DNA from: Streptomyces canus
GTDB taxonomy: Bacteria > Actinomycetota > Actinomycetes > Streptomycetales > Streptomycetaceae
DNA length: 64,000 bases
Direction of reading: 5' to 3'
NCBI RefSeq assembly: GCF_030815415.1
Contig: NZ_JAUSWW010000001.1
Coordinates: 3,162,001-3,226,000 of the forward strand
This document shows positions 26,066 to 34,660 of this stretch, piece after piece. Under the pieces are notes generated by a model that was not told the DNA's origin, did no database searches, and worked only from the letters and a program-made list of their open reading frames with translations. The translations under genes and the position numbers were made by a program. The first letter of the stretch is position 1. The number at the start of each line of letters is the position of its first letter.

Positions 26066-26752
26066 ATGCAGAAGCTGACCGCAGTGGCCCATCGGGGCGA
26101 CCCCTACCGCGTCCGTGAGAACACGCTCGACTCCCTGCGTGCCGCGCGCGAACTGGGTGCGGACGCCGTCGAGATCGACGTACGCCTCACCCGGGACGGG
26201 GTCCCCGTGCTGCTGCACGACCGCACGCTGAAGCGGCTGTGGGAGCACGACCGGCCGCTCACGTCCCTGTCGTCGGACGAGGTCCGCGGCCTCTCGGACG
26301 GCAGGGTGCCGACGCTGGCCGAGGCGCTGGCGGTGGCCGAAGGGGCCCGGCTGATGCTCGACCTGCCGGGCGCACCGGACGTGCAGGCCGCCCGCCGGGT
26401 CGTCGACGTCGTACGGGAGAGCGGGGCCGAGGACCGCGTGTACTACTGCGCGGGCGCCCCCGCCATGCTCGCCGTACGCGCCGCCGACCCGGCCGCCGAG
26501 ATCGCCCTGACCTGGACGTCGCTGGCCCCGCCGCGCCCCGCGCTGCTGGCGGCGGTCCGCCCGCGCTGGCTGAACTACCGCTTCGGCCTGGTCGACAAGG
26601 CCCTCGCCGAGCGCGTCCACCGCGACGGCTGCCTCGTCTCCGTCTGGACCCCCGACACGGTCCGCTCGATGCGCCGTCTCATCGCGGCGGGCGTCGACTC
26701 GATCACCACGAACCGCGTCGACGCCCTCTGCGCCCTGCGTGACGAGGGCTAA
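26066..26752 (+). CDS. Glycerophosphodiester phosphodiesterase
   Basis: 228 residues from ATG 26066. GDPD barrel motifs: HRGDPYRVRENT, EIDVRLTRDGVPVLLHD (metal-binding Glu/Asp and catalytic His), SVWTPDT and a final GVDSITTNRVD. No signal peptide, so cytosolic; it would split glycerophosphodiesters to glycerol 3-phosphate and an alcohol. It lies 41 bp after the deaminase on the same strand. Its stop overlaps the stop of the convergent reductase by four bases. Confidence 0.9.
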   Translation: MQKLTAVAHRGDPYRVRENTLDSLRAARELGADAVEIDVRLTRDGVPVLLHDRTLKRLWEHDRPLTSLSSDEVRGLSDGRVPTLAEALAVAEGARLMLDLPGAPDVQAARRVVDVVRESGAEDRVYYCAGAPAMLAVRAADPAAEIALTWTSLAPPRPALLAAVRPRWLNYRFGLVDKALAERVHRDGCLVSVWTPDTVRSMRRLIAAGVDSITTNRVDALCALRDEG

Positions 26753-27354
26753 GCCGCGGACTGGGCCCACGAGAGCGGGGGCGCGATGGCCTGCGCGTCC
26801 GCCCCCTCCCCCACCCACAGGCCGATCAGCAGCGCCGCCGTCGCCTCCAGCAGCCCGGCCCGTTGCAGACCTCCGGCGTTCAGCGGTTCACAGCCGAGGT
26901 CGCGCACGAGTCGTCGTACGACCTCCAGGGCCTCCTCGTCGTCCCCGCACAGTGGCACGGCCAGTGGGCGGCCGTCGAAGACCGGCGGGGTCAGGCGCCA
27001 GACGTCCTCGTGGCAGAGGTTGAAGGCCTTGACCACCCGAGAGTCCGGTGCGGCGGCCGCGATCCGTCCGGCGGCCGACGGGCCGTCCGCCGTGAGCAGC
27101 CGGAAGCCGGGATGGCCCACCGGGTTGGTGCAGTCGATCAGCACCCGTCCGCGCAGCACGTCCTCCAGCCCCGCGACCACCTCGACCGCCGCCTCGTAGG
27201 GCACCGCGAGCAGCACCGCGTCCGTCCCGAACCCGGCCGCCTCCCGCACCCCTCCCTGGGACCGGCTCCCGGCCACCACCTCGTGTCCCGCGCGCCGCCA
27301 CCGCGTGCCCAGCGCGTCCGCCATTCCGCCCGTACCGAGAATCCCTATACGCAT
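26749..27354 (-). CDS. NADPH-dependent F420 reductase-like oxidoreductase
   Basis: 201 residues starting MRIGILGTGGMADALGTRW, a Rossmann motif at the very N-terminus, then AVLLAVPYEA, IDCTNPVG and VVKAFN. These match the NAD(P)-binding domain of F420:NADPH and metalloreductase-type enzymes. It is divergent from an HxlR-type regulator with about 40 bp between the starts, the usual arrangement when HxlR proteins control a neighbouring oxidoreductase. Confidence 0.85.
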   Translation of the reverse strand: MRIGILGTGGMADALGTRWRRAGHEVVAGSRSQGGVREAAGFGTDAVLLAVPYEAAVEVVAGLEDVLRGRVLIDCTNPVGHPGFRLLTADGPSAAGRIAAAAPDSRVVKAFNLCHEDVWRLTPPVFDGRPLAVPLCGDDEEALEVVRRLVRDLGCEPLNAGGLQRAGLLEATAALLIGLWVGEGADAQAIAPPLSWAQSAA

Positions 27355-27394
27355 GCTCAGGACTGTAGGAACCCGCTCGGGCACCATTCGGTAC

Positions 27395-27736
27395 GTGACG
27401 TACCTCGCCGACTGCCGCGCCCGCCTCGCCTTCGACCTCCTCTCCAACACCTGGAACGCCGTGGTGCTCTGGGCGCTGCGGGACGGTCCCGTGCGCCATG
27501 GGGAGCTCCAGGACCGCATCGGCGGCATCAGCCAGAAGGTGCTCACCGAGACGCTGCGGCGGCTGGAGTTCAACGGGCTGGTCCGTCGCCGCGCGTCCGA
27601 GGGAACCCGGGCCGCGTACGAACTCACCGAGCTGGGACGGACCTTGCTCGCGCCGATCGACGCCTTCGGTGCCTGGGCCTTCGAGCACGGCGACGAGGTG
27701 ATGGAGGCGCAGGACCGCTACAGACGGGAGCGCTGA
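27395..27736 (+). CDS. HxlR family transcriptional regulator
   Basis: 113 residues from GTG 27395 (VTYLADCRARLAFDLL); ATG 27353 would add 14 residues. The winged helix carries the HxlR features WNAVVLWALRDGPVRHGELQDRIGGISQKVLTETLRRLE. A single Cys near the N-terminus (ADCRARL) is the conserved position that senses electrophiles or redox stress in this family. Its 3' end overlaps the convergent sigma factor gene by 19 bp. Confidence 0.88.
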   Translation: MTYLADCRARLAFDLLSNTWNAVVLWALRDGPVRHGELQDRIGGISQKVLTETLRRLEFNGLVRRRASEGTRAAYELTELGRTLLAPIDAFGAWAFEHGDEVMEAQDRYRRER

Positions 27737-29382
27737 GGCACCGTGGCCGGGTCGGCGGGGCTCTCGCGGGTGACGTACTGCGGTACCGGCGCCGTGTCCT
27801 TGCCGTTGTCGCGGACCAGGCCGTAGCGGATCGCGCCTTGTGGGGGGCCGTAGTTGATGTCCTTGTCCGCCGCCTCCCAGCTGGAGGGGAAGACGGTCAG
27901 GCCGTAGGAGGCGCCGCGTTCGTTCACGGTCAGGTCGACGCTGCCGTCGAGGTAGAAGTACTCGTTCTGCCACATCTGCTGGGTGCCGTCCGGCAGCACC
28001 GTGTATCCGGTGTCGGGGCCGCCCATGCCGGTGGTGTCGGGGCCGGTGGCGTCGTCCATGCGGCGGCCGCCGCCCGAGGCGACATGGAAGAGCCTGCCCT
28101 TGAGACCGGTCCAGGTGGGCATGGTCAGGCCGCCCGGCCGGTCCTGCGGGGCGATCTGCCAGCGCACCAGCACGTATCCCTGCCCGCTCAGCGTCACTGT
28201 CTCGCCGCGGTGCTGCATGACGGCCTTGGCGCCCCAGGTGCTGGTGATGCCGGACTCGGGGCGGTGCGGCAGGGCGGCGGGCCGGGCGTCGGGGGCGGGG
28301 GCCCGGTCGACGGTGTCGACGACCGTGCCGTAGAGATCGGCCTTCTTCGGTGTGGGGGACGGTGTCGGTGACAGTGACGGGGTCGCCGACGGGGAGATCG
28401 TCACCGGTGGGCGGGCCGTGCTCGCCGCCGTGGGACTGGCGACCACGCGCGGCGGCGGGCTGTCCGGGGCCTGCGTGACGACGTACGCGCCGCCCGCCAC
28501 GATCGTGGCCCCCGCCGTCACCGCGACGAAGGGCTGGGTGAGTGCGGCCATCGCCTTGGCGGACCAGCCCACGGAGGCGGCCCCCGCCGCCCCCGCCGCG
28601 GCTGCCGCCGTCTTGCCGCCGAAGGCCAGGGAGAGGGTGAAGCCGACGGGGAGCGGGACGAGGGCGATACCGACGAGCAGGCGTTCCGCCGGTACGACGG
28701 CCTCGCGGGTGTCCCCGCAGTAGCCGCAGCCCCGGATGTGCCGGGCCAGCCGCTTGCGCCAGACGGAGTCGGGCCGCCCGTTCCAGCGGCCGGTCAGTTC
28801 GCGCAGGTCCGGGCAGGCACCGTCGAGGGCCCGCACGATGCCGCGCGCGGTCTCCACGCGCTCCTTGAGCCGCTGGACGCGCACCGCGGCGTGCTGTCTG
28901 CTGATACCGGCGGCGGCCGCCAGCTCGCGCCGGGTCAGCTCGCCCGCGACCTCCAGCCACCACAGCGACAGCAGTTGCCGGTCCTCGTCGTCGAGCCAGC
29001 GCACCGCCTCCGCGACCTCGCGCCGCTGGCCCTCCAGCTGGAGTCTGAGGACGGTGAGTTCGGCGAAGTCGGCGGCGTCGCTCGCGGCGGCCTCCTCCAG
29101 CGGGGCCGGGGCCGTGCGGCGCCGGGCCCGGTCCCGTATCTGGCGCATGGCGATGGCCACCAGCCAGGAGCGGAAGCTGTCCGGGTCGCGCAGCGCACCG
29201 AGGTTGTCGACGGCCCGCAGCATGGTCTCCTGGACGACGTCGTCGACGTCGGCGTGACCGTTCAGGGCGCGGCCGACGATGTTGTAGACCAGCGGCAGCC
29301 AGCCCGCGACCAGGTCGTCCAGCGCCTGCCGGTCACCGGCCTGCGCCGCCGCGATGGTGTCGCGCCATTGCCGCGTGTCCAC
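27718..29382 (-). CDS. ECF sigma factor fused to a zinc finger, membrane helix and extracytoplasmic domain
   Basis: About 554 residues from GTG 29382, which has a GAGGGACGG site; GTG 29412 is also open. Residues 1-180 contain sigma region 2 (DDVVQETMLRAVDNL) and region 4 (ELAAAAGISRQHAAVRVQRLKERV). An HIRGCGYC zinc-finger motif, as in anti-sigma factors, follows, then hydrophobic segments and a Pro/Ser/Thr linker. The last 200 residues (from about TWGAKAVMQHRGETV) look secreted and beta-rich. Sigma, anti-sigma and sensor thus appear in one chain, so control may be internal, through proteolysis or conformational change. No cognate target is obvious. Confidence 0.85.
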   Translation of the reverse strand: MDTRQWRDTIAAAQAGDRQALDDLVAGWLPLVYNIVGRALNGHADVDDVVQETMLRAVDNLGALRDPDSFRSWLVAIAMRQIRDRARRRTAPAPLEEAAASDAADFAELTVLRLQLEGQRREVAEAVRWLDDEDRQLLSLWWLEVAGELTRRELAAAAGISRQHAAVRVQRLKERVETARGIVRALDGACPDLRELTGRWNGRPDSVWRKRLARHIRGCGYCGDTREAVVPAERLLVGIALVPLPVGFTLSLAFGGKTAAAAAGAAGAASVGWSAKAMAALTQPFVAVTAGATIVAGGAYVVTQAPDSPPPRVVASPTAASTARPPVTISPSATPSLSPTPSPTPKKADLYGTVVDTVDRAPAPDARPAALPHRPESGITSTWGAKAVMQHRGETVTLSGQGYVLVRWQIAPQDRPGGLTMPTWTGLKGRLFHVASGGGRRMDDATGPDTTGMGGPDTGYTVLPDGTQQMWQNEYFYLDGSVDLTVNERGASYGLTVFPSSWEAADKDINYGPPQGAIRYGLVRDNGKDTAPVPQYVTRESPADPATVPQRSRL

Positions 29383-29660
29383 GTCGTTCCGTCCCTCGGT
29401 TCGGTTCTGCACGCACCCTCTCAGGCGGCCCCGGGGTCATGGCTATGCCGGAGATCACAAGGTGGAGACGGAGTGAAGGCTTCCGGGATAACAGTTTTTC
29501 GCGCGCCGCAGCCTCCCCTAGGGGCCGACCCGCACAACCCCCTCACCGGGCAGGGAAGTTGCTCAGGGTTCCGCCAGGGTGCGGTGCCCTCCTCGCCGAC
29601 GATCCCGGCGGGAGCCTACCGGCGGACGATGATCACCACACCGATCGCTTGGAGCATCAG

Positions 29661-30809
29661 ATGCGCACCCGTACGTCTGTCGTCACCCTCTCCCTGGCTC
29701 TCGCCCTGGCCGCCGGGCCCCTCGCCGCCCCCGCCTTCGCCGCGGCGCCGGCCGCCGCCGAGTGCACCATGAACGCGCCGGACGCCAAAGCCCTGAGCGC
29801 TGCGCTCGCCGGGCTCCCGAACGCGGACGCGACGGCCGCGCTCGTCCGGGTCGGCGGGTGCGGCGGCAGCTGGCGGGGCAGCGCGGGCGTGCACGACCTG
29901 AAGAGCGGCCGGGCGGCGGACCCGGACGCGCGGTTCCGGGCCGGGTCGACGACGAAGGTGGTGACGGCGGCTGCGGTGCTGCGTCTGGCGGCCGAGGGAC
30001 GGATCGACCTGGACAAGCCGGTCCAGCGCTATCTGCCCGGCCTGCTCGGCAAGCAGTTCCGGCCCATCACCGTGCGGCAGCTGCTCGACCACACCAGTGG
30101 CATCCCGGCCGGCGACGGCCTCGGCGCCACCTTCGAGGAGCTGTACGCCCACCGCTTCGACACGCTCACCCCGCAGCGGGTCGCCGCGTCGGCGGGCGCG
30201 AAGAAGCCGGAGTTCTGCCCGGGGAAGCAGCAGCACTACCTCAACATCAACTACACGTTCCTCGGGCTGCTGATCGAGAAGGTGACCGGGCGGCCGTACG
30301 CCTCCGAGGTCACCCGGCTGGTGCTCGCGCCCGCCGGAATGCGGGACACCTACTTCCCGGGTACCGACCCCCGCATACGCGGCCCGCACAACCTCGGCTA
30401 CCAGAAGGTGGAGCGAGCCGACGGGACCACCGAGTTCCTGGACGTCACGGAGTGGAACCAGGCGGACCGGTTCGCGGCCGGGGACATGATCTCCACGACG
30501 GCGGACCTGGAACGGCTGATCACCGCGCTCTTCCAGGGACGGATCGTGCCGGAGTCGCGGATGAAGGAGGTGTTCGCGGTCCCGACGGACATCACCGGCG
30601 CGAGCTACAGCGCGGGCGGCCTCCAGCGCTTCGAGATCGCGGGGACGGTCTACTGGGTCAAGTCCGGCGGCCGGTACGGCTACAACTCGGCGATCGCCGC
30701 AACCGAGGACCTCAGCCGCACCGTCGCCTACTCGGTCAACTCCACCGACGCGAAGAGCACGGACGCGAACCCGGTCGTCACCGGGATCATCATGGCCGCG
30801 GTCAAGTAG
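29661..30809 (+). CDS. Secreted serine hydrolase, beta-lactamase / D-Ala-D-Ala carboxypeptidase fold
   Basis: 382 residues with a clear Sec signal peptide ending near AFAAAPAA. The catalytic SxxK is in AGSTTK and the YxN-type motif is in YLNINYTF; a KSGG block near the C-terminus fills the KTG position. Substrates could be peptidoglycan peptides, esters or peptides. ATG 29661 follows GGAG. It overlaps the convergent membrane protein by eight bases. Confidence 0.88.
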   Translation: MRTRTSVVTLSLALALAAGPLAAPAFAAAPAAAECTMNAPDAKALSAALAGLPNADATAALVRVGGCGGSWRGSAGVHDLKSGRAADPDARFRAGSTTKVVTAAAVLRLAAEGRIDLDKPVQRYLPGLLGKQFRPITVRQLLDHTSGIPAGDGLGATFEELYAHRFDTLTPQRVAASAGAKKPEFCPGKQQHYLNINYTFLGLLIEKVTGRPYASEVTRLVLAPAGMRDTYFPGTDPRIRGPHNLGYQKVERADGTTEFLDVTEWNQADRFAAGDMISTTADLERLITALFQGRIVPESRMKEVFAVPTDITGASYSAGGLQRFEIAGTVYWVKSGGRYGYNSAIAATEDLSRTVAYSVNSTDAKSTDANPVVTGIIMAAVK

Positions 30810-31317
30810 CGGGCACGGCCCAGGCGTTGCCCGGGGTGAGCGCCTCCAGCCGCTTGATCTTCCGGCGAACGACGTACAGGGGGATCACCCCGAACACCCC
30901 GAACGACATGTCGATCACGCTCCACCAGAACGGAATCCCCCGGATCGGCCCGCAGATCAGCGCGAGCGGGATGATCCCGGCGCAGGCGATCATCCCGAAC
31001 TCGACGACCCAGATGTTGCGGACGGGGTCGCGGTAGGCGCCGTAGAAGGCGACCGCGATGACGAGGTGGGCGAAGGCGAGCCAGTCGGTGCCGTAGAGGA
31101 GGAAGGGGTAGTCGGTGTCGGCGGTGTCGAGGCCCTGGCGGACCCGCACGATCCAGTCCATCAGGGGGTCGGGGGTGGGCAGGTGCCGCAACAGGTCCTC
31201 GGTCCAGCGCAGTTCGTGGACGAGGGGGAAGGCCGTGGCGCCGCTGAGCGCGAGACACACGACGAACAGGACCAACCAGGCGCGAATGCCCTTGAGCAGG
31301 GCGGCTCTGTCGCTCAT
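30802..31317 (-). CDS. Integral membrane protein of unknown function
   Basis: 171 residues with four hydrophobic segments (WLVLFVVCLALSGATAF, LAFAHLVIAVAFYGA, FGMIACAGIIPLALI, FWWSVIDMSFGVFGVIPLYVV). Charged loops contain DYPFLLYGTDW and RDPVRNIWVVEF. No enzyme family is recognised, but the intact frame and codon use indicate a real gene. Confidence 0.75.
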   Translation of the reverse strand: MSDRAALLKGIRAWLVLFVVCLALSGATAFPLVHELRWTEDLLRHLPTPDPLMDWIVRVRQGLDTADTDYPFLLYGTDWLAFAHLVIAVAFYGAYRDPVRNIWVVEFGMIACAGIIPLALICGPIRGIPFWWSVIDMSFGVFGVIPLYVVRRKIKRLEALTPGNAWAVPAT

Positions 31318-31373
31318 GGCAGGAGCGTACGCCTGGAATTGAACATGTTCAAAATATCTTTCGGCGGTCGCTT

Positions 31374-31841
31374 CTACGGCTGCTCCGTGGGCAGCTGCTC
31401 CGTGGGCGTCGGCTCGGCGGTGGCGGTGGGCGCCGTGGACGGCGAGGGCGAGGGGGCGTCCGGGCGGACGGGTACCGACGTCGCCGGCGCGGACGGCACG
31501 GCCGAAGGCTGCTGCCCGTCCGAAGGCCGCCCGTCCGAAGGGGGCGGGGTCGAGGGCGGCGCGGTCGGGGAACTGCTCGCGGGCGGGGGTGCGAGCGGGA
31601 CCGTCGGGGACGCGGGGGCCTCGGACGTCGACAGCCTGAGCGGCAGCAGGACGGCTGCGGCGAGACCGCAGACCACGGCGGTTCCCGCCGCCGCGCGCAG
31701 CAGCTTGCGCCGGGTCGCGCCGCGGCGGATCGCCTCGTAGCGGCCGGCGGGCGGGCCGAGGTGGTCGGCGGGGGGCCGCAGCAGGACGGTGAGCGGGTCG
31801 TCCGGGTCGAGGTCCGGGTCGTCGTCAGGGCGCGTGATCAA
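31374..31841 (-). CDS. Single-pass membrane protein with Pro/Ser/Thr-rich outer tail
   Basis: 155 residues from TTG 31841, which has a GAGGAG site. An acidic cytosolic segment (about 45 residues) leads to one membrane helix (AAGTAVVCGLAAAVLLPL) and a long PST-rich tail. It overlaps the ECF sigma gene by 17 bp and is probably cotranscribed. The topology fits a non-canonical anti-sigma partner, but no zinc finger is visible and the role is inferred only from position. Confidence 0.7.
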   Translation of the reverse strand: MITRPDDDPDLDPDDPLTVLLRPPADHLGPPAGRYEAIRRGATRRKLLRAAAGTAVVCGLAAAVLLPLRLSTSEAPASPTVPLAPPPASSSPTAPPSTPPPSDGRPSDGQQPSAVPSAPATSVPVRPDAPSPSPSTAPTATAEPTPTEQLPTEQP

Positions 31842-32316
31842 GGCTTCTCCTCAGATGGGCGCGGAGCAGTTCGCGGGCCGCGTGGAGGTCGGCCTTGACG
31901 GTTCCTTCCTTGCGTCCGGTCAGCACGGACACCTCTCGGATCGGCATGTCAGCGTAGTAGTGGAGCAGGATCGGGACGCGCAGTCGCTCGGGGAGGGACT
32001 GGACGAGCAGTCGTACCGCGGGATCGGCCTGTTCGTTGTACGGGCTCACCGCGGCCTCGTTGCCGGCCCGGCGCACGGCCCTGCGCTCGCGCTCCAGCTT
32101 GCGCCAGTGATCACGGACGAGGTTCGCCGCGGTGACGTAGAGGAACCCGCGCGGTTCCTCCACCGCCGTCCAGCGTGCCCACAGCCGGGTGAAGGCCTCC
32201 GAGGCGATCTCGTGGGCCGTCTCGTCGTCGTCGACGAGCCGGCGGCACCAGCCGGCGAGGCGTGGGTAGAGGGCGGCGAACAGCTCGGACGCCGCCCTCT
32301 CTCGGGACCGTTTCAA
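31825..32316 (-). CDS. ECF RNA polymerase sigma factor
   Basis: 163 residues. TTG 32316 follows AGGAGAAC and overlaps the sortase stop by four bases (TTGA). Region 2 contains ETAHEIASEAFTRLWARW; region 4 contains MPIREVSVLTGRKEGTVKADLHAARELL. It sits in a tight unit with a sortase and a sorting-signal protein upstream and a membrane protein downstream, so it may control this surface-protein cluster. Confidence 0.88.
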   Translation of the reverse strand: MKRSRERAASELFAALYPRLAGWCRRLVDDDETAHEIASEAFTRLWARWTAVEEPRGFLYVTAANLVRDHWRKLERERRAVRRAGNEAAVSPYNEQADPAVRLLVQSLPERLRVPILLHYYADMPIREVSVLTGRKEGTVKADLHAARELLRAHLRRSLDHAP

Positions 32317-32924
32317 CGTTCTCCTGCTGAGATGGACGCGGCGAAGACGATCACGTTGTCGCGGTACCCGGCACCGGTCCGGGGTCCGCCGCAGGTGATG
32401 AGACGCAGTTCGGGCCGGTCGACGTTCCCGTACACGGCCCCCGCCGGGAAGTCGGCCTTGTCGACCGTACGGACCTCGGTGACGGCGAACGCCGCCGTGC
32501 CGCCGTTCTCCAGGCGCGCCTCGACGCGGTCACCCCGGCGCAGTTCCCCCAGCCGCCGGAAGACCCCGGCCCCGTACGAGCCGACCGTGACATGGCCGAG
32601 GAGCACCGACGGACCGGTCTGCCCCGGCGTCGGCGAGTGCTCGTACCAGCCCGCCTGGTCGTGCGCGGTGACAGGGGGCACCTGCACCGTGCCGTCCGGG
32701 GCCAGGCCCAGCCGCATGACGGGGGTGTCGACCCCGATCTCCGGTATCCGCAGCCGCACGGGGACCGAACGGCCCTGCGGGGTGGCCGCCTCGGTGGACG
32801 ACGGCGTACTGGAGGCGCGGCCCTCTGTCGTGGTCTTCCCGCTCGTGGCTCCCGGGCCGCCGCACCCCGCGAGCAGCGTGGTCAGCGCCGCCGCGGTGAA
32901 GGCGCGCCTGGAGAGCGGGCTCAT
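32313..32924 (-). CDS. Class F-type sortase with lipoprotein-like signal
   Basis: 203 residues. The sortase core shows the catalytic His in LLGHVTVGS, Cys in LRLITCGGP and Arg in GYRDNVIVF. The N-terminus has Arg-Arg, a hydrophobic stretch and a lipobox LLAGC, so it may be lipid-anchored instead of held by a helix. The ATG overlaps the previous gene by four bases (ATGA). The likely substrate is the small protein encoded just upstream, and other cell-wall proteins are possible. Confidence 0.88.
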   Translation of the reverse strand: MSPLSRRAFTAAALTTLLAGCGGPGATSGKTTTEGRASSTPSSTEAATPQGRSVPVRLRIPEIGVDTPVMRLGLAPDGTVQVPPVTAHDQAGWYEHSPTPGQTGPSVLLGHVTVGSYGAGVFRRLGELRRGDRVEARLENGGTAAFAVTEVRTVDKADFPAGAVYGNVDRPELRLITCGGPRTGAGYRDNVIVFAASISAGER

Positions 32925-33277
32925 GCGCCGGTCGCCCGCCGACGTCGTACGAGGAGGACGGCCCCGCCGCCCAGGACGACGGCCGAGGCGGCACCCCCGC
33001 CGACCAGCACGCCCGAGCCACCGGACCCGGACGAGGCCACGCCGGTGTCGGGCGCTCCGCTGGGCACGACGGAGACCTGGTCCGAGGCAGGCGCCTCGGT
33101 CGGAGCGGCGGTCGGTTCGGCACTGGGGTCGGTGGACCCGCTCGGCGCCGCGCTGGGAGCGGTCGTGGCGCTGGGGGCGGGGCTCGGGGTCGCGGTCTCG
33201 TCGGCGAACGCGGGCATCGCGCCCGCCAGTACGGCGGTGCATGCGAGGACCAGGGCACTGAGGCCGGTTCGGCGCAT
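32921..33277 (-). CDS. Small secreted protein with sortase-type C-terminus
   Basis: 118 residues: signal peptide (MRRTGLSALVLACTAVLAG...AFADE), a Pro/Ala/Ser/Thr-rich middle, then GAPDTG, a Gly/Val-rich hydrophobic stretch and a basic RRRR tail. APDTG is a variant of the LPxTG motif. It is cotranscribed with and overlaps the class F sortase, which supports an enzyme-substrate pair. No catalytic domain is seen. Confidence 0.85.
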   Translation of the reverse strand: MRRTGLSALVLACTAVLAGAMPAFADETATPSPAPSATTAPSAAPSGSTDPSAEPTAAPTEAPASDQVSVVPSGAPDTGVASSGSGGSGVLVGGGAASAVVLGGGAVLLVRRRRATGA

Positions 33278-33387
33278 CAATGGCTCTCTTTCGTCGGTCC
33301 GCCCGCGGGGTGCGGGACGGATCGAGCGGAGAGACGAGGCAGCGACCGACGGGGTTGTAAAGAGATGGCAAAGCCGTGAGGGGCGGC

Positions 33388-34578
33388 CTACAACCCCACG
33401 ATGGCGTTCCACCGCTTCGCGAACCCCACCCGCTCCTCCGACGTGATGTCCCGCGCGATCACGAGCCGTGCACGCATCTCGTCGTCGGGGAAGATCAGCG
33501 GGTTCTCGGCGAGTTCCGCGGTGTCCTTGTCGTCGGACCCGGCGAGGATCTCCCGGGCCGCCGGGACCGGGCAGACGTAGTTGACCCATGCGGCGAGTTC
33601 CGCGGCGACCTCGGGCTCGTAGTAGTAGTCGATCAGCCGCTCGGCATTCGCCTTGTGCAGGGCGCGGTCGGGGATCATCAGGGAGTCCGACCACAGCTCG
33701 GCGCCCTCCTCGGGGACGACGAAGCGGATGTCGGGGTTGTCGGCCTGGAGCTGGATGACGTCGCCGGAGTACGCCTGACAGGCCAGGACGTCGCCGGTGA
33801 CGAGGTCCTTGGTGTAGTCGTTGCCGGTGAAGCGGCGGATCCGGCCGCTGCGGACGTGCCGCTCGACCTGGTCGCAGACCTCGTCGAAGTCGGCCGCCTC
33901 CCACTTCCTGATGTCGACGCCGTTGCCCTGCATGAGCAGCGCGAACGCCTCGTCGAGCCCCGAGAGCAGGGTCACCCGGCCCTTGAGGTCGCTCGCCCAG
34001 AGATCGCCGACGCTCCGTATCTCGCGGCCCAGCCTGCGGTGGTCGTACGCGATGCCGGTGATGCCCGACTGCCACGGCACCGTGAAGGTGCGGCCCGGGT
34101 CGAAGGCGGGCGACCTCAGCAGCGGGTCCAGGTACCGCGTGACGTGGGGCTGGCTCGCCCGGTCCATCTCCTGGACCCAGCCGAGCCGGACGAACCGGGC
34201 GCACATCCAGTCGCTCATGACGATCAGATCGCGGTCGGTCTGCTGGTGGTTCATCAGCGCGGGGCTGATCTTGCCGAAGAACTCGTCGTTGTCGTTGATC
34301 TCCTCGACGTAGTCGACGCTGATCCCCGTCCGCTTCCCGAAGGCGTCCAGCGTCGGCCGCTGCGTCGAGTCGTCGTCGTCCGTGTCGATGTAGAGCGGCC
34401 AGTTCGCCCACGCCAGCCGCTTGTCGGTGGCGGACCGGTCGGGGACGGCACGGTCACCGGCGGACACGTACGCGGCGGGCACTCCGCACCCGGCGAGGGC
34501 GCCCAGTGCCGCGCCACCGCCGAGCGTGCGCAGCAGGGAGCGGCGGGTGAGCCGGGGTTTCCGCGGTGGGAGGGCCAT
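33388..34578 (-). CDS. PotD-like polyamine-binding lipoprotein (orphan)
   Basis: 396 residues from ATG 34578. A Tat-type signal (LTRRSLLRTLGGGAALGALAGCG) ends in a lipobox. Mature motifs parallel the PotD at 18.6 kb: NWPLYIDTDD, EEINDNDEFFGKI, RRFTGNDYTKDL and YYYEPEVAAELA. No permease or ATPase gene is adjacent, so it is an orphan binding protein that may serve the PotABC system 15 kb away. The ribosome-binding site is weak. Confidence 0.88.
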   Translation of the reverse strand: MALPPRKPRLTRRSLLRTLGGGAALGALAGCGVPAAYVSAGDRAVPDRSATDKRLAWANWPLYIDTDDDDSTQRPTLDAFGKRTGISVDYVEEINDNDEFFGKISPALMNHQQTDRDLIVMSDWMCARFVRLGWVQEMDRASQPHVTRYLDPLLRSPAFDPGRTFTVPWQSGITGIAYDHRRLGREIRSVGDLWASDLKGRVTLLSGLDEAFALLMQGNGVDIRKWEAADFDEVCDQVERHVRSGRIRRFTGNDYTKDLVTGDVLACQAYSGDVIQLQADNPDIRFVVPEEGAELWSDSLMIPDRALHKANAERLIDYYYEPEVAAELAAWVNYVCPVPAAREILAGSDDKDTAELAENPLIFPDDEMRARLVIARDITSEERVGFAKRWNAIVGL

Positions 34579-34660
34579 TCCGGCAGCATGCCGCGCGCAC
34601 CTGTGGCCGGACAATCGACGCTGCGTCGAGCCGTGGAACGGGGAACGGACACCCTGTCGA

